This document shows positions 40,101 through 52,100 of a DNA stretch of 64,000 bases, piece by piece. This DNA comes from Chelydra serpentina (lineage: Eukaryota > Chordata > Testudines > Chelydridae). The position numbers and the translations under genes were made by a program. The notes under the pieces are model-generated. The model searched no databases and was not told the origin of the DNA. It saw nothing but the letters and a program-made list of their open reading frames with translations. The DNA lies in assembly GCA_037349315.1 (NCBI GenBank), contig JBAIAC010000007.1:54151001-54215000 (forward strand), given 5' to 3'. The first letter of the stretch is position 1, and each line of letters opens with the position of its first letter.

Positions 40101-43100
40101 AGTCCTGCTTTGAGCAGGGGGTTGGACTAGATGGCCTCCTGAGGTCCCTTCCAACCCTGAGATTCTATGATTCTATAAAAGGACTGAGTTATAGGAAGAG
40201 AAGCCACCAGAGTGACCATCAGCAGAGGGCACCATGTGGGGAAACCACTGCTATGCCACTCCTGGCCATGACGAAGTGATCCTGAGGCAAGCGAACACCC
40301 TTCCCAAAGCTAAATACATATATAGAGAGAGCTTGGCTGAGCCACGACTCAGTGGAGAAGCACAACAACAGCCGACAAGTATTTGAAAGATCTAAACACC
40401 ATGGAGGAAGATAAATTATTTAGCATAATAAACAGAGCTTTAAACTAGAAGAAATTGAGAGAGAGGAAATTTAGGCTCAGCGTCATGGAAAACTTTTTGT
40501 CAGAGAGATGAAATAAGCTGCAAGTTGATCTCCAAATGGAAGGGGTGCTTGGGACATGTAACTGGAGACAACTAAACACTAGCAAAGGTACAGTAGAAAT
40601 CGGTCCCATACTGGCTTAAGGATGGATGAGCACCAGTCTTTTCCATCTCCAGATTCCACCCAGGAAACCACACAAGCATTAGCTCAAGGTAGCCTGGACC
40701 AGGATTGGTTGCTGTAACCAGAGGGCACTGAAGAGTAGCAGCCTTGTTTCTGATTCAACAAAACAAGAGCAGGACATGGAGACGTTTAAATTACTGCTAT
40801 AATCCTGTGCACTGAAGCACCCTTGCAAGGAACAATGGATACATAGAAATCCTTTTTCCTGATCAGTCCTTTTCCCGCAGATAACTGGCCGGCCTGAAGC
40901 CTAACCTTTTCCTGGCTTATGTCTCCAGTTAGCCCTTTAATCTTCATAAAGGGCCCCCATAATTTCTGAGACATAGCCACAGAATCATGATTAGTGTAGT
41001 ATTGAGTCAGGCAAGGAACCAAGCGCAGAGTTATCTATCCCAGCCAGAAAACTGTTCCACAGAACTTCAGTCAAAGGCTCAGTGCACGTTTTAATTAAAG
41101 AAAAAAAGCGTCTGAAATGAAAGAAGGTGGCATGTTTGTGGGTGGTGGGTGTGAAACAAGAGGAAGTAAAATCACCAGAAAACTGAAATCTATTGACATT
41201 TCTAATTCAACAAGTTGTTTTTCCCCTCTCCATTAATCACTAAATGGATAGGGCTAATTTAATCATGCCATGAACAGGATTATTAATGTTACTGGTGGCC
41301 CTTGCATTACAATCTTGTCAACAGGAAAAGACGGATACATATTCCAAGGCATCAGCAGATTGTTCAATTACTGAGAAATCCCTTTACAGAAACACAAGCT
41401 GGTAGCCTGAATGCAACATATGTACCGAACTTTTCAGGGCTTCCATTGCTTTAAGTGTTACAACCCCAACCCTCTCCACTCTCCTTCCCAGAGCCTGTAG
41501 GCACCTTTTTCCTCTGATGAGAGTACAGCCTCTGGGCAAAGGACTTGGGACCTCGTTTATCAGAAATTTAAGCCTTTTATTCTCATTAAGAAGGAAGTTT
41601 CCACTATTGAACGAATGCCTCCCCTAGTGCTGTTGAACCGAGCTGCTCTTTCTCCTATGGGATTCAGGGTTACCATTTCTGCGCGTTTACTTATGATGAA
41701 TATACTCCTTGACATCAGCAGTGACAGCTTCCCAATGTTAAGTGCTAATGTAAAAATATTACATCTCCTGCCCAGCACGGTGCATTGCATGCGTAACCTC
41801 ATGCAGTTGGAAATGCCTCACTGATTTTTAGAATTGCTTCTTTCTGTAAATTGTTCTCCTGCTCCTCTCCTCCTTGAAATACGAAGTCTCCCATAGAAAA
41901 TCCCCTTTTCCCATTCCAACACTGGCTTCTATGGGGAGCAAAGCACCCTCCTCAACCAACATACTCATCCCCAAGAGCTCCCGTACAACCCTGCCCGCCC
42001 TTTAAAGACCACTTCTCCTGAGCAACTAACTTGTGCTGGTGCGGAGTGGGGCAAGCGAGTGTCACTTACTAACATGCAGCTTGTGCACTCCATTGTTCTG
42101 GAACTGAAGAGCTAAAAATAACCTTTATATTAAGGCTGATGGAGATAAAGAATCAGAGAGGGAGAAAACTGTTGCGGAGAAACAGCAGGAGGATTGTTGG
42201 GCAAGGCGTTTTCTTCAATAGATGCTAAAACAGCTTTCCTTCCCCTCCACATACACACAAGCTTCTCTCTCACCAAGGAAATGGTAAACACCGTCGTTAT
42301 CTCCCCAAAACACACTGCTGAAATCCAGGAGCAATTCAAAGATCTCATTAGGCAGCCTTCACGCTGCACTGTGCCCCAGAGAACACATCAGAAGAGAGGA
42401 TCGAGAGATGGAGACAGCAGAGGAACAATGTGAAATTGGGGAGAGGTACACCAGCGAGGGAGAGATGTAAACAACACAGGCACAGTGTGGGGGAAGAAAC
42501 GGGCAACAAGATGGAGAAAAGGAAAAGGCACAAACAAAATAACAGGGAGGAAAGCGGGACTGGGAACAGAAACTTAAGGGAGAAGTACTCCTGTTCTCTA
42601 AGCGAATTCAATGCTAACGTAATACTCCTGAAGACAGGGATCTTCTTGTTGTCAAGAGGACAAGGACAGCAGCAGGTGCAGCAGCAGTGCTGGCTTCCCC
42701 ACAGTGCCCTCCCATGGTGCCCCTACAAGGACCTACAAGAGGGTGTTTCTGTCTCCATGTCCATTCTCTCCTTGGCCTCTCTACTGAGATTGGAAATAAG
42801 GGGAGAATTAGTACCAGTTGCATTGGTACTTTGGTGAGGACCACTAGCAGCTCAACTGAGACCCATCAATTCATTTAACTTTTAAAAAAGGGAAATAGGA
42901 ATAGGCATTAAAGTATGCAAAAGACACACGGATTGGTGATCTCAGCAAAACCAGTAGCCATGCACCTGGTCTGCACTGTGGCTCTGCTGGGAATAGGGTT
43001 CTGGCTAGACTGAGGCCAGGTTCAGTGGGCACTTATTCTGCACTGGCAGCACTGTAGCTCCCAGTATCTCACCTTCCTCCCAGCCTGGAAGGCCACAGCC

Positions 43101-46100
43101 CCTTTTATGCACAGTGGATAGAAATTAGCCTCCTTTTGGGAAAGCGGAAAGGGTGGAGACTTACTCCTGCCCCCGGTTCCCCTGTTTCCCTTCTATGGGG
43201 TTTGGTGAGAAAAGGAGACACTCTCCTCCCCCTACCCCATCCCACTTGTTCTGAGAGAGGAAGAAAAACTGAGCCTTGACTGGTGCCCCTCATCTCCATG
43301 GACAGGAGAAAAAGTAGACGAGCTTGGGGACAGAGCAAGGGGAGAGAGATGTTTGCTAGTAGGGGGTTGGGGAGAATAAGACCCAAGGGAGCACTATGAG
43401 CAGTGCTTCAGGGACACCCTAGAGGGAACCAGAAACAATGCTTGATTACTTGACAACAAAACATCTGCTGAGCCAGGGTAGGAGACACCTGAGTGGGAAC
43501 TCAAGAGGCTGAGGGGATTGTTTCTGACCCAAGAGACAAGATATTAATTGACAGGAAACTGGCATTTCCTCACCCACTCCCATACACACTTTGCCTCCTC
43601 TCTGTCTGAACTTCAAAGAGCAGCCCTGGTAAAGCAAAATACAGGAACCACCACGGAGAACTTAGTAGGATTATCTTTGAAAGTTTCACTCTGTAAATGA
43701 CAATTCTACAGCACGATTGCTCCCTTGTTGCTCTGTACTACTCTGTCACCCAAAGAATGGTGGAGCACCCCGACGACAACCACCCCCGTGTGAGCACCAG
43801 GCAGGCATCCGCTGGAAATCCACTCCGTTGGTTCTCAGATCCAAGCCACAGAGTAAGATCCTGGGAAGTAAGGTAAGAAAAGACCAACTAGGTCACCCAA
43901 CCTGACCAAGACTATTTACTGCAGAATTCCCACTAACATCTTGTCTTATAAGTAGGGCCAGCATCTTCCACAAGAGCTGAACTCCTGAAGGCAGAAGCCA
44001 ACCCCAAGGGCTGTAAATACCCATCCTGCAGGTGTGAGGATTCATTGCAATTGAACAGTGGTTGCTGACATCCCTGAGCCATGCTGCAAATGAATCAGCA
44101 GCAAAGGGTATCAGTCATTCCCAGAGAAAGCAGCTCTTCGCGAAGTGGCGGTGCCATTTAAAGAAAGCTATTCCAGCAGCAGCTGCCTTTGTTTCTTTTT
44201 GCCACACTCTGTCCTTTCCTTTCCCTGCTCAGAAGATCAATGAGGCTCACCCTATAAAATGCATTTTCTCCCAATGCATCTCTGAATGAATGATAGAGAT
44301 TAATGGGTTCTCCCCATTTACAGGCCACACTGTATATAAAAAAAAAAGCACTCTTACTATGCACGGAGCTCAAATTAAAGTAAGTGTTGTTGTTCCACTT
44401 GGACCCAAAATTTGATTTATTCAGAAACTTCTGACCAAAGGCTAATTTGGGTATTTAACAAATTGCTGCAGAATTCAGCACTGGAATGATTCAGAAAACA
44501 GACAATCTTGCCACAGAATTAGGTCTAGCATGCCACCAAGTACAAGTTTTGTTACCTGTGATTTCCATTCTTGTATCTTTTTCAGTCCGCACAAACTCCT
44601 CCATGCCTGACACCCCTACAGAGAAACCCTTCACAGTCTCCTCTGCACCATGTTGGGATTCAGTCCCAGGTTCTGGATGTCCAGGCTTCTCCCGTCTCTC
44701 CTGGCCTTCGTCAACAGCACGTCGTGACTTTAAGAAAGCAACTAAACTGGGATCTGAAAGTAATGACAGACAAACAGAATAGTGAAATTGTGTCATCAAA
44801 ATGCTTCCTGGTCTAGCTCCTACTATTTATGCTTTAGTCTTTTTTTACTCCAGTCCCAAATGCTCTTGGTGATCCTTTCTAAAGCACTTACTGCTTTAGG
44901 ACCTCTTGATCATGTAAGATGAGGACAACTGGTTGTTAAAATAACAGGAAGGACAGATCTGATAAATGTCTTTCAAGGCTGGGAAAAGACCCAAAATTCT
45001 ATTTATTCTCCCAGCTCACAAATATAAACAAAGTAATTTTTCCCCGTATTACAAAAAAGGTACATACAGGTCACACTATTCATTACGGAGAAAACTCTGC
45101 TCTCATATCCACCTGGTAATCTGAGTTCTGAATCATAGAATATCAGGGTTGGAAGGGACCTCAGGAGGTCATCTAGTCCAACCCCCTGCTCAAAGCAGGA
45201 CCAATCCCCAATTTTTGCCCCAGATCCTTAAATGGCCCCCTCAAGGACTGAACTCACAACCCTGGGTTTAGCAGGCCAATGCTCAAACCACTGAGCTATC
45301 CCTCCCCCCTGACATTCTGTTCTCCCTATATATGGATTTCTCATTTACATCAATCTGAGTTCCACATGAATAGGAAGCACAGAACATAGTAAGAAGAATT
45401 AATTCACATTTTATTGAACCACAAGAAAGTTTCAGTTCAAGTTCTGGATACAAGTTGAGGGGAGTTCTCTTTATCTGAACTGGATCATCATCCCTAGTAT
45501 CAGCCATGGACTTCACATCAAGAGAATCATAGGAATGAAAGGGACCTTGAGAGGTCATCTAGTCCAGTCCCCTGTACTTATGACAAGACTAAGTATTGTC
45601 TAGCCCATCCCTGACAAGTGTTTGTCCAGCCTGCTCTTAAAAATCTCCAATGAATGGAGATTCCACAACCTCCTTAGGCAATTTATTCCAGTGCTTAGCC
45701 ACTCTGACAGTTGAGAATATTTTCCTAATGTCCAACCTAAATCGCCCTGCTGCAATTTAAGCACATTGCTTCTTGTCCTACCCTCAGAGGTTAAGAAGAA
45801 CAATTCTTCTCCTTCCTCCTTGTAACCACCTTTTATGTACCTGAAAACGGTTACATCGCTTCTCAGTCTTCTCTTCTCCAGTCTAAACAAACCCAATTTT
45901 TTCAATCTTCCTTCATAAGTCATGTTTTCTAGACCTTTAATCATTTTTGTTGCACTTCTCTGGACTTTTTCCAATTTGTTCACATCTTTTCTGAAATGTG
46001 GCACCCAGAACGGGACACAATACTCCAGTTGAGGCCTAATCAGCGCAGAGTACAGAGGAATTACTTCTCGTGTCTTGCTTACAACACCCCTGCTAATACA

Positions 46101-49100
46101 TCTCAGAATGATGTTTGCCACCCCCCACTTTTTTTTCTTTTTTTTGGCAACAGTGTTACACTGTTGACTCATATTTACCTTGTGATCCACTATGACCCCC
46201 AGATCCCTTTCCGCCGTACTCCTTCCTAGGCAGTCATTTTCCATTTTGTATGTATGCAGCTGATTGTTCCTTCCTAAGTGGAGTACTTTCCATTTGTCCT
46301 TATTTAATTTCATCCTATTTACTTCAAACCATTTCTCCAGTTTGTCCAGATCATTTTGAATTTTAATCCTATTCTCCAAAGCACCTGCAACCCCTCCCAG
46401 CTTGGTATTGTCCACAAACTTTATAGGTGTACTCTCCAAGCCATTATCTAAATCACTGATGAAGATATTGAACAGAACAGGACCCAGGACTGATCCCTGA
46501 CTACTCTCTGGGAATGGTTTTTCAACCAGTTATGAAATCACCTTATAGTAGCTCCATCTAGGTTGTATTTCCCTAGTTTGTTTATGAGAAGGTCATGCAA
46601 GACAGTATCAAAAGCCTTACTAAAGTCAAGATATACTGCATATAAACACTGGCAGCTCTCTTCATGATTGGGGGTGGGGGAAGGGTGCTTGGAAGGGGAA
46701 GGTGTTTGGAGGGGAGTGAATATTCTTGTGACTAAAACACAGGTCAGAGAGTCAGGTGATCTGAGTTTTATCCCTAGCTCTGCCACTGACATCATATAAT
46801 CTTGTGCCAGGCACATAACCTCTCTATGGGAGAGATTCCACATCTGTCAAGTGGGGACAGTGAAAATTACATCCCTTGTGGGGGCATGGTGAGATTCATT
46901 TCCTTAAGTGTTTATCTAGTGCACAGAAATCCTCCAATAGACGGTAACAGAAGTAAAATGTTATTAGAGGCAACAACAATCACACTGATTACTACACGGG
47001 GAGAGGAGGCACAAGGTATTAGGAAATTCTTTGTAACCCTGCAGGGGTTTATACTGTTTGATTAACACTGGCTTGTGGAAATTTCATTCTGGTAAACGTA
47101 CTCCATGTTTTGAAATCAGTTTATAGAAAGGAACAGAAGAAATCGGGACACAACAAGCTACCCTATGCCCCTGTCTGCCATAGCCTGTCCATGTCTCTCT
47201 CTCTCTCTCACACACACACCTACAATTCAATCTAAGCCTCCCTCACCAAGGGATCCCACTGGATCAAACATTCTGTGTCGGCGCTGACCGTCTTAAAACA
47301 CCCATTCTTTCTATAAATGCAAGTAGAGTTGTGCTTTCCTGTACTTCACTGCACAGAAAAAGGAAAAAGAGGTTTTATTAATCATTCTAGAGTTCTATAT
47401 ATAATTATTATTCTGAAGATACTGATTATGGCAACATAGAGACAGTGCTCAAAATCATGCTCTGCCTCAGCATAATCTCTCCGGTGATAGAATCAATATA
47501 GTCCTGCTGCAAAGATCCCTACAATCTAAAGGGGCTATACAGGGTACAGTGCAGCTGGGCATGAAGCTTTATGATCTCCTCCACACCAAAGACACAGATG
47601 CTAACCTAGCTACTGGGCTGCAATAGCCCTCGCAATGTCCCTATGCAGCCTGAGACTGGAGGGGAGGATTCTTTTCCTCCACTCCTTTGTGTCTGCCCAG
47701 CATCGAGCCACATACTCAGGCTGGAGCCTGGGCTTAGAATTTGCCTCCAGGTGAGCCATTCTTCATGAACAGTTCACTATTTTGGGGGCATAAAATTCAA
47801 GCCACAGATCTGACCAGTTTCATTCCCTGAAGCCAGAGGACTGGAAGTCCTGGTAATTTTACCCTGCTTGGCATAAACGTAGATAATACAGGTATTTTTA
47901 TTCCCCCCAAAAATATGTGAAATGCTTTTTGAAATGTATTAAGTCTTCTGCCTCACTAATACTCCGTGGAAGCGAGTTCCACAGTGCAGAAAGAAAGGTT
48001 TCCTTTTATACAGTCTTGTTAAAAGCAATAGAAATAAAGACTAATTTCATCTCAGGGGTTCGGACAGTGCAGCTCTCTGAATTAAGGGTGCCACCAAGAT
48101 TCTGGCTGCAACTGCTTTACTCCATCCCTTTGTGGCCTATCCAGTACACTCTACATCTCCTTCACCCTCCTCGAGCCTAGAATAGCAGCAAGGTGTTCAT
48201 GTGCAGAATACTGGTGTTCATACCCAAATGAACCAGCAGCTTCTTCTGCTCCTGTAGGATCTCTTCCTGGGTCATGGAGTGCAACTTCTGTAGGTTCTCC
48301 TCATGGATAGCCAGAACTTCCCGCTCATTCTCCAAGCTTCCAAGACCCTCTCCAGTTATGATACGAGGTCGCTGAGTGCTCACATCATCATCATGTTTGC
48401 CTAGAAGATACAGAAACAGAAATCATTAGTGAATCAAGTGTCTACAGCATTATTAATTCATTCAAACCTGAAGAGATCAAAAACATGCCACTGCACAGAA
48501 ATCAATTACTCTCCAGTTGTTTCAGATAAAAACAGTACTTAACAATGGATTACTATCCAAGGTAACAGTGAATATAACCTATTCCAGTTTTTCCAGCCAC
48601 TGTTACCTGCCTTTTAGGTTCCTGCTCCAGGTTTAATGTTAGCTCTCCGCTAAGCCCTGGTACACCACCACTGCCCCCATCTTGTCCATGTTTGCAATCT
48701 CCAACATTCACACTGCTCTCGTGATTGTAAAAGATGGAGCACTACTGAAACCACACTGCAGGTCAGAGTGCACATAAACAAACAGCATGTGAATGGCATT
48801 AACAGGTGAAAGTCTGCTAAACAGACGCATTTGCCTTGAAAGGTTAGGGACTGCTAATCTACTGATTTTCTTCTCCTTGACTGTCAGAGCTCTAAGTATG
48901 CACAAGGATCATGCCCTGAGCAAACCCCAGCTCTCTTTTTATCTGCCAATCTAACTCCCTTCTTAAAGAAAGGGTTAAATGGAATGAGCCTAACAGTGGT
49001 ATAAAATTCTCATTTTATCAGATAGTGACTTAGATCCTTCAACTGGTCCATGGTCCACCCCACAAGGACATGAGCTCAAGGATTCAATTATTTTTGTCTG

Positions 49101-52100
49101 AAAGGACAGCACATTCCAACTGCTCCATACAATACCAGAGCATCCCTAATACTGTAAACTGGAAATTCTGCAGGCATTAGACTGCTCTTCAAACGGTTTT
49201 AAGTAATATCTCTGTAATAGTACAAAACATGTTTTGTACTGTCTCCACAGCAGCTGAAAGCCTTGTGCATTGAGCATGGGGGGGAGGGAGGGTAAAAGAT
49301 GGAGAGGAGCCAAGTATGGACAGAACGGCCTATCAGAAGAAACCCTAGGCTTCCCACCAATACAGCTGACCATCTGAGAATCACCAGCCATTTAATATCA
49401 GACACACAGAAGAACAACCCAATCTACATTAGTGGCAGCCATTTCAGTATGACAGTTGAGACAGCCAGAGGCTTCATGACTCACCATCCATAGTGCTGCG
49501 AAGTGGCTCCTCCTCTGCTGATCCAGGGGAACAGATGGCACCTGGAACTGCTAATCTTCTGTGTATATGCCTAGTCTCAACAGCAGGTGGAGCTGTCACA
49601 GACTCTTCAGCTGCTCTCTTAGCAGCTATCTTCTGTGCAAAGATGCTTTTTCTTCCAGATTCCACCTTCACCTGTAGGAAGATAAATTCCCAGATAAACA
49701 CTGCCTCTTCTCCAGACGCCCCCACCCTCATATCGCAGACAACCGTGTATACACTCTACAAAAGTGTTTCCAAAACACGGAGTTTGGAACAGGACATTTA
49801 TGAGGGAAATAAAGACCAGTGTCTCCTTTCTCTCCTGCACATGCATGACCGTTTTCTACTGTATTGTTTGAAGGTAGAACAGAAGGAGAAAAATAATTGC
49901 CCTCATTGTTTGCTGATTAGAAGCAACTGGGTTTAATTATAGGTGATTTCTGGCAAATCAGAAAGCAGATACACCTCAATACCAATGAGTACAACAGCTC
50001 ACGATCTCCAGTTAATCTGAAACCCTGCTTATCTGAATGCTTTGCATTTCTGAGGATAAGTGGGGGTTGTACTGTACTCACCACATGCTTGGAACAGGCT
50101 TCTCACAAGATTATTGGACTGCAGTGGGGTGAGAAGATTTACACAGTAATAAGTGGGCGAGTGATGCTAAAATAATCGTGGCTAAATTAATGCGCTGCTT
50201 GTGCGAAGGAAGGCAAGGCTCTGTATTCCCATCGATATACAGGGAATCCATGCACACTAAGGAAACAAGACTCCTGCACTTTTCTTGCCCAGTGACAGGA
50301 GAAGAGTGCCTAAAAAATGAGAGCCTATTAAAATAAAAAACTCTAAGAAGTTGCTTCCATATGCTTACATATTTATAGTAACAAACTTGGTGGTTTAATA
50401 TAAGCTACTTCTTTTTAATAGTCTTCCTTCTAAAAAGCCATCTCTTCAGAGGCACCAGCACATCCATCATGTGTCATCGCCCCAGAAACTGGATCCCGCT
50501 CTCGCTCAGTTTTGTTTTCTTAGCCTGCACCTCCTGTTACTGCAAAACTAGGTTGACAGAAGCTGCTGCGTCTGATTCTAGCTTCTCTAGCAGATTTCAG
50601 GCCAAACAAAATCAAAACTCAGAAAGTTGCAACAGATACCAATGAAAATCAACTCACAAGAGGGTTTGTGAAGAAGTGCCACCCCCACTGGAATTAGTAC
50701 AAATCCTATTGTTAAAGTCTTTTATTTCTTATGAATAGAGTATGGTGTTTTCTCTGGTTAAAACACAAAACAAACAAAACAGGCCATGTACATGGTGAGA
50801 CCTGGATTCTCCCATGCTTCTTCAGCAAACAGCTCTGAAGGGACCTCTCTCTTTCTAGATTAGGGGAATTCAATCTCATTTAGTTGTAGGATACAAGGCA
50901 ACCCCTGACTCTGATTTGGCAAGACAGCTCTTTCTTGTGATGAGGAGGAAATTCAGTAGATATGCAAGTTAACTCCTATCTCCAGCATGCTGAGCTGCCT
51001 GCTTATAGCACAGAGAAGCACCAATACTGTTGCCAGGCATTCTGCTCTACAGCGGGAAATTCTGGTAGTTAAAGAAGAAAGTGAAGGAAGACCTGGGTGA
51101 AGCTGCATTTCTGACCTCATTTTTTATTTCAGACCGGTGAAAAGCTCTGGGAAACGGGTCTCCAGTGGGCACTGGCATGGTCACAGCTGCCGTGCTTGTG
51201 TCTCGTTCCTGCAGACAAGAGAAACAGAAGGAATTAAACCAATGACTTCTTGCATGTGCACGCACAAACTGTTCGCTCTTCTCAAGGTGCTCCAGGATAC
51301 TGCAGTGCCACAGCTACTGGATTCATCACACTCTAGGACAGCAAGGGCTTCCTCCCACCTCATAACACTCCCCCCACCCCCCAGTGCTCTATTCACAGCA
51401 ACCTGACACACTATTACAACACACAAGCACATAACGCACAATGATTTTGCTGAAGACTGCCATGATGTGTCGATCATGACACTCCAATCTCTCCTCTGGA
51501 TCCTCATCATCAAAGCGGACACCGGCATTTTTGAACTTGGACTTCTTTGGGGGTGCTGGAGTTAGGGCCGGGAGCACATCAGGAAAGTCTGAAGAGGCAA
51601 AAACAACAACAAAAGAACCCCAATGCACATTCCATGAGTCTATTTATGATGCACGGAGTTACTCATATCTTCAAGGGGCTAGATATGTACTAGGGAATCT
51701 TGCTCTGGTATTTTAAGGTGCCTATTATCTTGGTAAGAATTGAACATGATGAAGCAGCAAATTGAGAATTCTCAACCTGTCTGGGAAGCAGAGGGTTTGA
51801 ACTTATGTATTCAATGATTTTATTGCTGATTTATTTACAGGTATCACTCCTGGGGAAAGGCTTTAAAGAGCTGTGTGCACAGGGAAGAGCACTGAGTTCA
51901 AGATTGCAGGTCACAAGGGAAAGCTATAGGTACACAGGCAATACACAGAAGTATTAAGACAACATACTGAAACAGAGAGGAAGCACTGTTCTGCAGTTAG
52001 AGCACAGGCTGGGGATTCTAGAGACCAAGCTTCTAGGCCCAACTCTGCCAATGACTCACTGCGGGACCTTGAACAAGTCAATGCCTCAGTCTCTCCATCT

